From: Streptomyces aquilus
Lineage (GTDB): Bacteria > Actinomycetota > Actinomycetes > Streptomycetales > Streptomycetaceae
Length of the DNA: 64,000 nt
Reading direction: 5' to 3'
Assembly (NCBI RefSeq): GCF_003955715.1
Contig: NZ_CP034463.1
Coordinates: 9,238,001-9,302,000, forward strand
A program made the position numbers and the translations under genes. This document shows, in pieces, positions 15,717 to 24,507 of the stretch (position 1 is the stretch's first letter; each line of letters begins with the position of its first letter). Under the pieces are notes generated by a model. It searched no databases and was not told the origin of the DNA. It worked only from the letters and a program-made list of their open reading frames with translations.

Positions 15717-17429
15717 CTAGTGCGACTCCCGGGTCACCTCCGACCCGCTGGACCCCACCAGGAAGTCCAGGTCGGCTCCCGTGTCGGCCTGGAGGACGTG
15801 GTCGACGTAGAGCCGCTCCCAGCCGCGCCGGGGACTGGCGAAGCCGGCGACGGTGGCCTTGTCCGGGGTTCTGCGGGCGAGTTCGTCGGCCGGTACGTCG
15901 ACGTCGATGCGGCGGGCCGCGACGTCGAGGACGACGACGTCCCCGGTCCGGACGAGGGCCAGCGGTCCGCCGGCCGCCGCCTCCGGCGCCACGTGGAGCA
16001 CGACCGTGCCGTACGCCGTGCCGCTCATCCGGCCGTCGCAGACCCGGACCATGTCCCGTACGCCCTGTTCCAGGAGCTTCTTCGGCAGCGGCATGTTCGA
16101 CACCTCGGGCATGCCCGGGTAGCCCTTGGGGCCGCAGCCGCGCAGGACGAGGACGGAGTCGGCGTCCACGTCCAGGTCGGGGTCGTCGATACGGGCGTGG
16201 AAGTCCTCGATGCTGTCGAAGACGACCGCCCGGCCCCGGTGGCGCAGCAGGTGGGGGGAGGCGGCCGCGGGTTTCACCAGTGCCCCGTGCGGGGCGAGGT
16301 TGCCGCGCAGCACGGCGATGCCGCCCTCGGCGACCAGGGGTTCGGCGCGGGGGCGGATGACCTCCGTGTCCCAGATCGGGGCGTCGTCGAGATGGTCCAC
16401 CAGCGGGTGGCCGGTGACGGTCAGCGCCGCGGGGTCGAGCAGGTCGCGGACCTCGCGCAGCACCGCGAGCAGTCCTCCGGCGCGGTGGAGGTCCTCCATG
16501 AGGAAACGGCCCGCCGGCTGGAGGTCCACCAGCACCGGCACGTGCGAGCCGATGCGGTCGAAGTCGTCGAGGCTCAGCTCGACGCCCAACCGTCCGGCGA
16601 TGGCCAGCAGATGGACGACCGCGTTGGTGGAGCCGCCGATCGCGGCCAGCGCCACGATCGCGTTGTGGAAGTTGGCCCGGGTCAGGAAGGTCGCCGGGCG
16701 CCGGTCGGCGGCGACCATGTCCACCGCCAACCGGCCCGTACGGTGCGCGGCCTGGAGCAGCCGGCTGTCGGGCGCGGGTGTCCCGGCGACGCCCGGCAGC
16801 ACGGTGCCCAGGGCCTCGGCCAACAGCGCCATCGTGGAGGCGGTGCCCATGGTGTTGCAATGTCCCCGGCTGCGGATCATCGCCGACTCGGAGCGGGTGA
16901 ACTGCTCCTGGGTGAGCGTCCCGGCCCGCACCTCCTCCGACAGCCGCCACACGTCCGTGCCGCAGCCCAGCGGCGTGCCGCGGAAGGTCCCGGTCAGCAT
17001 CGGTCCGCCCGGCACGACGACCGCGGGCAGGTCCACCGACGCGGCGGCCATGAGCAGCGACGGGATCGTCTTGTCGCAGCCGCCCAACAGCACCACCCCG
17101 TCGATGGGGTTGGCGCGGAGCATCTCCTCGGTGGCCATCGCCGCCATGTTCCGCCACAGCATGGCCGTGGGGCGCACGTTGGTCTCGCCGAGCGACACCA
17201 CCGGCAGGTCCAGCGGGATGCCGCCCGCCTCGTACACCCCGTCGCGGACGGACGACGCGACCTCGTCGAGATGGGCGTTGCAAGGGGTCAGGTCCGAGGC
17301 GGTGTTGGCGATCGCGATCTGCGGACGTCCGCTGAACGCGTCGTCCGGGACACCGCGGCGCATCCAGGCCCGGTGGATGTAGGCGTTGCGGTCCTGTCCG
17401 GCGTACCACTGGGCGCTGCGGAGCGTCAC
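15717..17429 (-). CDS. IlvD/Edd-family sugar-acid dehydratase
   Basis: The 570-residue enzyme carries three cysteines in the positions that bind the Fe-S cluster in IlvD/Edd dehydratases: C50 (SDLTPCNAH), C118 (GGCDKT) and C191 (GHCNTMGT). Length and the WMRRG N-terminus fit the pentonate/hexonate dehydratases (such as L-arabonate or D-xylonate dehydratase) better than biosynthetic IlvD. It should remove water from an aldonic acid to give a 2-keto-3-deoxy acid. GTG 17429 follows GGAAGGAG at six bases. It diverges from the iclR gene, and the FAH hydrolase and zinc dehydrogenase on the other side complete a plausible pathway. Confidence 0.85.
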   Translation of the reverse strand: MTLRSAQWYAGQDRNAYIHRAWMRRGVPDDAFSGRPQIAIANTASDLTPCNAHLDEVASSVRDGVYEAGGIPLDLPVVSLGETNVRPTAMLWRNMAAMATEEMLRANPIDGVVLLGGCDKTIPSLLMAAASVDLPAVVVPGGPMLTGTFRGTPLGCGTDVWRLSEEVRAGTLTQEQFTRSESAMIRSRGHCNTMGTASTMALLAEALGTVLPGVAGTPAPDSRLLQAAHRTGRLAVDMVAADRRPATFLTRANFHNAIVALAAIGGSTNAVVHLLAIAGRLGVELSLDDFDRIGSHVPVLVDLQPAGRFLMEDLHRAGGLLAVLREVRDLLDPAALTVTGHPLVDHLDDAPIWDTEVIRPRAEPLVAEGGIAVLRGNLAPHGALVKPAAASPHLLRHRGRAVVFDSIEDFHARIDDPDLDVDADSVLVLRGCGPKGYPGMPEVSNMPLPKKLLEQGVRDMVRVCDGRMSGTAYGTVVLHVAPEAAAGGPLALVRTGDVVVLDVAARRIDVDVPADELARRTPDKATVAGFASPRRGWERLYVDHVLQADTGADLDFLVGSSGSEVTRESH

Positions 17430-17454
17430 CCGGAGCTCCTTCCAACAATCGACA

Positions 17455-17471
17455 CACAGGTCTAATCTGTG
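17455..17471. promoter_or_regulatory. Candidate IclR operator between dehydratase and iclR
   Basis: CACAG-N7-CTGTG is a perfect inverted repeat in the 49-bp divergent gap. It is close to both starts and the gap has no room for two separate promoters without overlap, so joint control is likely. Confidence 0.45.
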
Positions 17472-17478
17472 GAACGCC

Positions 17479-18336
17479 ATGGAGCATACGCAGACGTACG
17501 ACGGCTCGACAGACCCCGACCAGGACGACTCAGGGTCGGCCGAATCGCGTTCGGGTGCGGGCCGCCTGGTCGGCTCCGACCGCGTGCTCGCCGTGCTCAA
17601 GCAACTGGCCCGCTATCCCGACGGGGTGGGGCTGGAGGAGCTGACCCGGGTGATCGGCAGCCCGAAGCCGACCGTGCACCGGGCGCTGGGCGCCCTGCGC
17701 CGGGCCGGTCTCGCCGACCAGGACGCCCGGGGCCGCTATCTGCTCGGCGACGAGTTCCTGCGCATGGCCTTCGCCCACCACGAGGCCCGCCCGGAGCACG
17801 TCCGCCTCCGGCCGCTGCTCCAGACCCTCGCCGTGCGCTTCGGCGAGACCGCCCACTACGCGGTGCTCGACGGCCGCGAGGTCGTCTACCGCGCCAAGGT
17901 CGACCCCCCGACCGGCGCCGTCCGCCTCACCTCCACCGTGGGCGGCCGCAACCCCGCCCACGCCACCGGCGTCGGAAAGGTCCTGCTCGCCCACGAGTTG
18001 GACACGCTCGACGCCGTACGACGGTGGATCGGCGGCACGCCGTTGGAGCGCCGCACCCCGCAAACCCTGTGCACGGCCGAGGAGTTGCACCGCGCACTGG
18101 AAACCACCCGGCAGCGCGGCTACGCCGTCGACGACCAGGAGAACGAGACCGGCGTCAACTGCCTCGCCCTACCCGTCCACGCCACCTCGCCGACCTCCCC
18201 CTCCGGAGCGGTGAGCGTCAGCGCGCTCACCTACCGGACTCCCTTGCGGAGCCTGGTCGACGCCGTCGACGAGATCCGCGCCGCGCTCGGCCCCCTGAGC
18301 GCACCCCATCGCCCGGTCCGCCCCCGCACCCCCTGA
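17479..18336 (+). CDS. IclR-family transcriptional regulator
   Basis: The 285-residue protein has an acidic 30-residue leader, an IclR winged helix (VGLEELTRVIGSPKPTVHRA at about 53-72) and the IclR effector domain (ETAHYAVLDGREVVYRAKV, NPAHATGVGKVLLA, and GVNCLALPV near the ligand pocket). IclR proteins of this type control sugar-acid and aromatic catabolism. ATG 17479 is chosen because upstream in-frame starts would cross the divergent dehydratase gene. It heads a likely operon with the FAH-family and dehydrogenase genes, and faces the dehydratase, so it probably controls both sides. Confidence 0.87.
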   Translation: MEHTQTYDGSTDPDQDDSGSAESRSGAGRLVGSDRVLAVLKQLARYPDGVGLEELTRVIGSPKPTVHRALGALRRAGLADQDARGRYLLGDEFLRMAFAHHEARPEHVRLRPLLQTLAVRFGETAHYAVLDGREVVYRAKVDPPTGAVRLTSTVGGRNPAHATGVGKVLLAHELDTLDAVRRWIGGTPLERRTPQTLCTAEELHRALETTRQRGYAVDDQENETGVNCLALPVHATSPTSPSGAVSVSALTYRTPLRSLVDAVDEIRAALGPLSAPHRPVRPRTP

Positions 18337-18379
18337 CCCCCTGCATCCCCGTATCCCCGTATCCCTGGAGACCGACCCC

Positions 18380-19240
18380 GTGTACCTCATGCGCATAGGC
18401 GCGCCCGGCGCCGAGAAGCCCGTCGCCCGTATCGACGACGACACCTACGTCGATCTGTCCGACACCGTCACCGACTTCGACGAGGCGTTCTTCGGCTCGG
18501 GCGGCATCGACCGCGTCCGGCCCGTCGTCGCCGAGCGCGTGGCCGCCGGGCAGGTGTCCCGCTTCGCCGGGGAACGCGTCGGCGCTCCGATCGCCCGCCC
18601 GCACCAGATCCTGTGCATCGGCCTCAACTACCGTGACCACGCGGCCGAGAGCGGCATGGCGGTCCCCGACGAGCCGATCCTGTTCACCAAGTCGCCCAAC
18701 ACCCTGATCGGCCCGAACGACGACGTCCGCATCCCGCGCGGGTCGACCAGGACCGACTGGGAGGTCGAACTCGGCATCGTCATCGGCCGCCGGACCAGTT
18801 ACCTGGACTCCGTTGACGACGCCCGCGCCGCCATCGCCGGATACGTCGTCGTCAACGACGTCAGCGAACGCGGCTTCCAGCTGGAACGCGGCGGCCAGTG
18901 GGCCAAGGGCAAGTCCGCCGAGACCTTCAACCCCGCCGGACCCTGGCTCGCCACCGCCGACGAGATCGACGACGTCCTCGCCCTCGACATGTGGCTGGAC
19001 GTCAACGGAGTGCGCCGCCAGACCGGCAGCACCAAGACGATGATCTTCGATCCGTACTTCATCGTGCACTACCTCAGCCAGTTCCTGGTCCTGGAACCCG
19101 GCGACCTCATCAACACCGGCACCCCGCCCGGCGTCGGCATGGGCCTCACCCCGCCCGTCTACCTCCAGCCCGGCGATGTCATGGAACTCGGCATCAAGCA
19201 CCTCGGCACCCAGCGCCAGCGCGTCCTCGCCCCGCGGTGA
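18380..19240 (+). CDS. Fumarylacetoacetate hydrolase family protein (probable diketo-deoxy sugar-acid hydrolase)
   Basis: The 286-residue enzyme has the FAH fold: ILCIGLNYRDHAAESG with the catalytic His, the metal-binding Glu pair in DWEVELGIVIG, Asp in VVNDVSERGFQ, and GDLINTGTPPGVGMG. The overall pattern (KSPNTLIGPND, QWAKGKSAETFNPAGPW) matches enzymes annotated as ureidoglycolate lyase or 2,4-diketo-3-deoxy-L-fuconate hydrolase. In that pathway it splits a diketo acid into pyruvate and a hydroxy acid. GTG 18380 follows GGAGA. The neighbouring dehydratase and dehydrogenase argue for the sugar-acid role; the exact substrate cannot be read from sequence. Confidence 0.82.
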   Translation: MYLMRIGAPGAEKPVARIDDDTYVDLSDTVTDFDEAFFGSGGIDRVRPVVAERVAAGQVSRFAGERVGAPIARPHQILCIGLNYRDHAAESGMAVPDEPILFTKSPNTLIGPNDDVRIPRGSTRTDWEVELGIVIGRRTSYLDSVDDARAAIAGYVVVNDVSERGFQLERGGQWAKGKSAETFNPAGPWLATADEIDDVLALDMWLDVNGVRRQTGSTKTMIFDPYFIVHYLSQFLVLEPGDLINTGTPPGVGMGLTPPVYLQPGDVMELGIKHLGTQRQRVLAPR

Positions 19241-19251
19241 CGCGCCCGTCC

Positions 19252-20268
19252 ATGCGCGCCTTCGTCCTCACCGCGCCGGGGGAGTACGCCGTCCAGGAGG
19301 TCCCGGCCCCGCTGCCGGGACCCGGCGAAGCCGTCGTCGACGTCGAACGCGTCGGCGTCTGCGGCACCGACGTCGAGTTCTACACCGGCGCGATGACCTA
19401 CCTCCACCAGGGCCACGCCGCCTACCCGATGCGGCTCGGACACGAGTGGGCCGGACGCGTGGCGGCGGTCGGCGACGGTGTGGACCCCGCGTGGCTCGGC
19501 CGACGCGTCATGGGTGACACCATGCTCGGCTGCGGAGCGTGCCGCCGCTGCCGACGCGGCCGGCACCACGTGTGCGACCAGCGGCAGGAGGTCGGCATAC
19601 GCGGCGACCGCCCCGGCGCCCTGGCCGAACAACTGGCCGTCCCCGCCGCGTCGTTGCACGCCCTGCCCGACTCCGTGGACGCCGTACTCGGCGCCCTGGT
19701 CGAACCCGGCGGCACCGCCCTGCGCGCCGCCCGGGCCACCGCGTCCGGCGCCGGCGACCGGGTGCTGATCCTCGGGCCCGGCACGATCGGCCTGCTCACC
19801 GCGATGTTCGTGCGGGCCGCCGGGGCGGAGGTCCACCTCATGGGAGCGACGGACCGATCCCTCGCGTTCGCCCGCGACCTCGGCTTCGAGCACGTCCGGC
19901 GCGCGGACTCCCTGCCCGACGTGCCGTACGACGCGGTCGTCGACGCCACCAACGCCGTCCATCTCCCCGGCCTCGCGGTCGAGTTGGTCGAGCCCGCCGG
20001 ACGTGTGGTGTACGTCGGCATCGCCGGCGAACCCAGCCGCGTCGACACCCGGACGCTGGCCCTGAAGGACGTCACCGCGGTGGGCGTACTGTCCGCATCT
20101 CCCGGTCTGGAAGCGACCGTTCAGGCGTATGCGGAGGGCAGCGTCGACCCGCGTCCCCTCGTCGCCGCGACGGTCGGCCTGACGGAGGTCGGTGCCGTAC
20201 TCGCCGGAAAGCGCCCTCCGGACGCGGGCCTCGGCCCCAAGATCCTCGTCGATCCACGCCGGAACTGA
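19252..20268 (+). CDS. Zinc-dependent alcohol/polyol dehydrogenase (MDR)
   Basis: The 338-residue protein has catalytic-zinc residues (C in GVCGTDVEF, GHEW), a structural-zinc lobe with four Cys in GCGACRRCRRGRHHVC, and a Rossmann motif LGPGTIGLLTAM. This is the threonine/sorbitol dehydrogenase layout. In the FAH route the dehydrogenase oxidises a 2-keto-3-deoxy acid at C4, or alternatively oxidises the starting sugar or polyol; either would fit. It starts 11 bases after the FAH-family stop codon, so the two are one operon under the adjacent IclR. Confidence 0.85.
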   Translation: MRAFVLTAPGEYAVQEVPAPLPGPGEAVVDVERVGVCGTDVEFYTGAMTYLHQGHAAYPMRLGHEWAGRVAAVGDGVDPAWLGRRVMGDTMLGCGACRRCRRGRHHVCDQRQEVGIRGDRPGALAEQLAVPAASLHALPDSVDAVLGALVEPGGTALRAARATASGAGDRVLILGPGTIGLLTAMFVRAAGAEVHLMGATDRSLAFARDLGFEHVRRADSLPDVPYDAVVDATNAVHLPGLAVELVEPAGRVVYVGIAGEPSRVDTRTLALKDVTAVGVLSASPGLEATVQAYAEGSVDPRPLVAATVGLTEVGAVLAGKRPPDAGLGPKILVDPRRN

Positions 20269-20309
20269 CGCGGTCGGAAGCACCCCCGACCATACGGTAA
20301 GCTTGATCT

Positions 20310-20458
20310 TGAGCCGGTCACCGCAACCGCGAACAACCGGCGCTGCGTTGGTGGTCCAAGGAAAGACGCCCCGCTTCCTGCGGGGAAATGCAGGTGCAAG
20401 GCCTGCCCGGCGCTCGATGATGGGGCCCGCTCCGCGTGATACGCGAAGCGGGCCCCAT
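20310..20458 (+). ncRNA. Unassigned structured RNA candidate
   Basis: This fills most of a 304-base gap (20269-20572) with no credible coding frame. Going 5' to 3': a -10-like TAAGCT at 20298-20303, a GAGC at the start that can pair with GCTC near 20412-20415, a hairpin CCCCGC/GCGGGG (20369-20385), a second hairpin GCAGG/CCTGC (20390-20406) with loop TGCAAGG, then a terminator. The GGGGAAATGCAGGTGCAAG stretch recalls riboswitch cores, but I cannot match it to a class: it lacks the B12 box of cobalamin RNAs. The next plus-strand gene is 2.3 kb away, so it may be a free small RNA or an orphaned leader. Confidence 0.4.
20420..20458 (+). terminator. Strong intrinsic terminator-like hairpin
   Basis: A 12-bp perfect stem (20420-20431 with 20447-20458) with an inner CGCG/CGCG extension is followed on the plus strand by TCTTGTTCC. 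It ends the RNA candidate and would also stop read-in to the convergent gene at 20573. Confidence 0.7.
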
Positions 20459-20572
20459 GTCTTGTTCCTCGTCATCACTCGCGATCGGCGGGACGCCGAT
20501 CAACAGGTTGACCAGTAGCGGCACGCCTACCGGCCCAGGGAACGTGCCGTCACCACACCACTCCCAAGACCG

Positions 20573-21295
20573 TCACGCCGCCGGACTCGTCGCCAGCCAG
20601 GAACGCCAGACGTGCCGGGTGGCGGGGACGCCGGGCCGGTCCAGGAGCCAGAGCACGAACCCGGCATGGCAGCGCGCCCAGGGCTCGTCCGAGTCGCAGG
20701 CGGCGTGGAGCCGGTCGCGCAGGTCGTCGCCGTCGACGGCGCGTGCGACCCGTACGTACTCGCGGTCCTTGCAGCGATACGGGCGCCGGACGACGATCTC
20801 GGTCAGGTCGACGAGCCGGCTCCTGACCGTCTCGTCCCGCGCGATCGTGGCGACATCCCGGATCAGCCCCTGCTTCGTGCCCCATGCCTTGGCGTGCTGT
20901 GTCCACTCCCGCGGGAACCTCGCCTCCCACTCCAGGAAGAGCAGCGCGTACGGCAGCCCCGGCCAGTCGGCGATGGCGGTGCGCCGGGGCCGATTCCACA
21001 GGGCGTCCGGGAAAACGTGCCACTGGGTGCGGTGATACGCGTCAAACGCCCCGAGGAGAGCCGGTTCCCGGTACTGCTCCTCCGCTCCCAGGGAATGCGT
21101 CAGCCGCCACATCTCGTTGGCGCGGTCGCGAGCGTCGTCGGCCCGCCCGCGCGCCTCGGACAGGTGCAGCAGCGCGGCCGACCGCTCGACCGGATCGCCC
21201 GCGATCAGGCCGTGGGCCCAGCCCAACCGCTCCGCCCACGCCCCCGCGTCGTCGTCCCCCGCGCCGCGCGACCGCGCACCCGATCCCTCCACCAT
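20573..21295 (-). CDS. Hypothetical soluble protein
   Basis: I do not recognise this 240-residue family. It is a helical cytosolic protein rich in Trp and Arg (EWEARFPREWTQHAKAWG, WARCHAGFVLWLLDRPG) without signal peptide or catalytic motif. A helical-repeat-like end suggests a binding rather than enzymatic role. ATG 21295 is chosen because GATGAT lies exactly seven bases upstream, the leaderless geometry seen at several genes here; an ATG at 21307 is also possible. It ends 115 bases from the terminator of the RNA candidate and is separated from the aminotransferase gene by about 365 bases of its own leader and spacer on the opposite arrangement. Confidence 0.55.
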   Translation of the reverse strand: MVEGSGARSRGAGDDDAGAWAERLGWAHGLIAGDPVERSAALLHLSEARGRADDARDRANEMWRLTHSLGAEEQYREPALLGAFDAYHRTQWHVFPDALWNRPRRTAIADWPGLPYALLFLEWEARFPREWTQHAKAWGTKQGLIRDVATIARDETVRSRLVDLTEIVVRRPYRCKDREYVRVARAVDGDDLRDRLHAACDSDEPWARCHAGFVLWLLDRPGVPATRHVWRSWLATSPAA

Positions 21296-21418
21296 GAGGA
21301 AAATCATCCCATCCGCAGCGAGGGCGGTTCAGCCGGAGGTCGTCCTCGGCACCGGGATCGGCGCCCCTTTCGTGACAAGCACCGGCGCCGGTGGGCCGGG
21401 GGCTCCGCCGGACGACGG

Positions 21419-22660
21419 CTACAGGTCCCGCAGCGCGCGCCCCATCCTGGTCACCGCCTCGCGCAGGACGGCGGGCGGTGTCGCGAAGTTGAGGCGTACG
21501 TGGCCCTCGCCGCCGGAGCCGAAGACATGCCCCGAACTGAGCGCGACCCGCGCCCGGTCGAGGAAGAACTTCGCGGGCCCCGCCAGGTCGCTGACCACAC
21601 CGGGCCCGTCACCGCCCGCCTCCGTGTGCAGTCCCAGCCGGGTGCAGTCCAGCCACGCCAGGTAGGTGCCCTCGGGGCGGTGACATCGCACGCCGGGGAG
21701 GTGGTCGGCGGCGAGGCGGCCGAGGAGATCGCGGTTGGCGTCGAGGCCGAGCAGCAGGTCGTCGAGCCAGTCGCCACCCTTGCGGAAGGCGGCGGTGTGC
21801 GCGATGACACCGAGGTGGCTGGGCCCGTGGCTGACCTCCTCGGGCAGCAGCCGGAGTTCGTCGGCGGCCTCGGGCCCCGCGAGCGCCAGGGCCGCCTTGA
21901 TGCCGGCGAGGTTCCACGCCTTGGACGCGGAGGCCAGCGCGAACGCGTTCTCGGCGCCGGGCACACTGAGGAACGGGGTGAAGACGGCACCCGGCAACAC
22001 CAGCGGGGCGTGGATCTCGTCGGCGACGACCCGCACCCCGTGCCGGCGGGCAAGCGCGGCGACCGCCTCCAGTTCCTCGCGGGTGTGGACGACACCGGTG
22101 GGGTTGTGCGGATTGCTCAGCAAGAAGACCGCACGCCGCCCGTCGCCTCGAGCCCGCACGAAGGCGTCCTCCAAGGCCTCCAGGTCGATCCGCAGATCGG
22201 CACCGAGGCGCGCCTCGACGACGACGCGGGCGTCGTGCGAGACGAACGCGTAGAACGGCGGGTACACCGGCGAACACACCACGACCGAGTCACCGGGATC
22301 GGTGAGCAGCCGCAGCACCTCGACGATGCCCAGCATCACGTCCGGCACGATCGCGGTCCGCTCCACCCGCACCCCGTCCCACTGCCACCGCTCGGCGGCG
22401 AACGCGGCGAGCGCCTCGGCGTACGCGGTCCCGTACGGATACCCGGTGTCCCCCAGCTCGATCGCCGCCCGCAGGGCCTCGACGACAGCCGGAGCGAGCG
22501 GCACGTCCATCTCGGCGACCCACAGCGGAAGGACGTCCCGGGGGTGCGTGCGCCACTTCATGCTGCTCCGCTGCCGCAGCTGCTCCAGGGTGAGTCGCGC
22601 GAGAGGGTCCGTCCGCCGGGCCTCCGCGCCGTCGGGATCCTGATCCATGGGTCCGGTCAT
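21419..22660 (-). CDS. MalY/PatB-type PLP-dependent C-S beta-lyase (class I/II aminotransferase)
   Basis: The 413-residue enzyme has the MalY/PatB signature: [20 protein letters not shown] at the N-terminus, NPHNPTG at the PLP ring, [11 protein letters not shown], and the PLP lysine in [14 protein letters not shown]. Such enzymes cleave cystathionine or cysteine conjugates to a thiol, pyruvate and ammonia; MalY also has a regulatory role in E. coli. ATG 22660 follows AGGAG at six bases. It is divergent from the Ser/Thr kinase gene. A biosynthetic aminotransferase role is less likely given the SMKW start. Confidence 0.85.
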   Translation of the reverse strand: MTGPMDQDPDGAEARRTDPLARLTLEQLRQRSSMKWRTHPRDVLPLWVAEMDVPLAPAVVEALRAAIELGDTGYPYGTAYAEALAAFAAERWQWDGVRVERTAIVPDVMLGIVEVLRLLTDPGDSVVVCSPVYPPFYAFVSHDARVVVEARLGADLRIDLEALEDAFVRARGDGRRAVFLLSNPHNPTGVVHTREELEAVAALARRHGVRVVADEIHAPLVLPGAVFTPFLSVPGAENAFALASASKAWNLAGIKAALALAGPEAADELRLLPEEVSHGPSHLGVIAHTAAFRKGGDWLDDLLLGLDANRDLLGRLAADHLPGVRCHRPEGTYLAWLDCTRLGLHTEAGGDGPGVVSDLAGPAKFFLDRARVALSSGHVFGSGGEGHVRLNFATPPAVLREAVTRMGRALRDL

Positions 22661-22796
22661 TCCGCGCTCCTGGGGTGGGATGGACGGGGCTGCTGTGCAC
22701 CACGCACCACCGAGCCAGCCGGGCCGAGGGAAGTCAAGCATCGTCGCAGCCAGGGGTGGCGGGAGGCGGTCGGTGCGGACCGCTAGGCTCCGGCCC

Positions 22797-24477
22797 ATGA
22801 GTGAGGCAGACAGACGCGCCGAACGACGCGTCGTCGACGGGCGCTTCGAGCTGGAGGCCCGTCTGGGTGGCGGTGGGATGGGCACGGTCTGGCGCGCCAG
22901 GGACCTGGTGCTGCACAGGCTGGTGGCGGTCAAGGAGGTCCGTCCGCCGGACCGCGACCTCGCCGAGTACGACCCCGAGGGCGCGCGGATGCTGCGCGAG
23001 CGGGTGCTGCGCGAGGCCAGGGCGCTGGCCCGCATCGACCACCCGAACGTCGTGACGATCCACCACATCGTCGACGGCGGCGAAGGCACGTACCCCTGGC
23101 TGGTCATGGAGCTGGTGAGCGGCGGTTCCCTGGCCGACCGCCTCGCCCAGGGCCCGATGCCACCGGCCGAGGCGGCCCGGATCGGCCGCGGCGTGCTGGC
23201 CGCGCTCACCGCCGCGCACGACGCCGGCATCCAGCACCGGGACGTGAAACCCGCCAACGTGCTGCTACGACCGGACGGCCGCCCGGTCCTGACCGACTTC
23301 GGCATCGCGGCGATCCGCGAGTCGACCACGCTCACCGCCACCGGCTCCATCATCGGCACCGGCCGACTTCATGGCCCCGGAGCGCATCACCGGCCAGGAA
23401 GGCGGCGCCGCGTCCGACCTGTGGTCGCTGGCGATGATGCTGTACACCGCGGTGGAGGCCCATCATCCGCTGCGCCGAGGCACCACCCTGGCCACCCTCG
23501 CCGCGGTCCTCCACGAGGACGTGCCACCCCCGGTGCGGGCCGGTGCTCTCGGCGAGGTCCTGATGAACGTGCTGGTACGGGACCCGGCGGCACGCCCGTC
23601 CGCGGCCGAACTGGACCGGCGACTGGCGGAGATCGAGTCGCTGCCGACGCCCCCCGGCGACGCACCCACGTCGTACCCCCTCACCCCGCCGCAAGCGCCA
23701 CCCCCGTCAACCGGCTTCGGACCGCCGCCGGTCCTCCCCGGACCACCGGTCCAGATATCACCCCAACCGCCCACGGCACCGGTGTCGACGACGACCCGCA
23801 GACGCGGCACGGGTACGACGGTCCTGCGGGCCGTGTCAGGTGTGTCCCTCGCCGGCGCCGTGGGCCTGCTGTGGTGGCTCCTGCCCTTGGACGACAACAA
23901 GGGCGACAACTCGGGCACCGGCCCCTCGACGTCCACGTCCACGTCCACGCCCACGCCCACCTCCGCGTCCGTGTCTCCGTCCGCGTCGTCGACTCCGAAG
24001 CCCTCCGAAGAGCCCCTCGCGACTGGGGCGATGCTCACCCCGGCCAACATCCGCACCGCCATCAAGGCGTTGGAGGACGAGACAGGGCGGGACATGTTCG
24101 GGGACTTCACCGTCTACGACGAGTACGTGTCGGCCAAGGTGATGGTGAAGGGCAGCAAGACCAAGTACGACAGCTACACGTACCGCCCGGGAAAGGGCGT
24201 GGAGGAGGGAATCATCAAGGGCACCTTGTTCACCGGCGATCAGCCCTTCACGCTCGACGGCATCGCCTGGGACAAGGTTCCCGCGCTTCTGAAGGAGGCG
24301 GACAAAAAGCTGAACGTCTCGGATCCGAACCTTCGATACGTGGTGGTCAAGGCGCAGAACGACCTCTTCGACACTCCGAAGGGACTGGCCGTCTATCTCA
24401 GCGGCGACTACGGGTCCGGCTACCTTGCGGCGACCCCGCAGGGAAGGGTGACGGACGTGTACCCGGCCGAGAAATGA
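22797..24477 (+). pseudogene. Membrane Ser/Thr protein kinase, frameshifted in the activation segment
   Basis: The first frame (22797 to about 23362) encodes a Pkn-type kinase: Gly-rich loop [15 protein letters not shown] lysine, [10 protein letters not shown] catalytic loop, TDFGIA, ending GSIIGTG. The family continues GTPDFMAPER; here MAPERITGQE is in the next frame from 23371. One extra base near 23361-23366 breaks the frame. The second frame has the kinase C-lobe, a Pro-rich juxtamembrane part, one helix (VSLAGAVGLLWWLLP), a Ser/Thr-rich linker and a 150-residue external domain of unknown type. The start has TAGGCT seven bases upstream (leaderless). It is a pseudogene or a sequencing error. 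Confidence 0.8.
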
Positions 24478-24507
24478 CGAGGCGCGCTCGGGCATGCTCC
24501 GGCATGG

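Noticed and set aside
14572..17487. A 971-codon open frame on the minus strand
   Set aside because: It runs antisense or out of frame to the GlxA, isochorismatase and dehydratase genes, has Arg/Gly/Pro-biased composition and no domain; it is a by-product of high GC.
20369..20415. Cobalamin riboswitch
   Set aside because: The GGGGAAATGCAGGTGCAAG stretch recalls the core, but there is no B12 box after it and no downstream gene on that strand.
21380..21393. CACCGGCGCCGGTG palindrome
   Set aside because: Short GC palindromes are expected by chance at this base composition and there is no matching site elsewhere in the neighbourhood.
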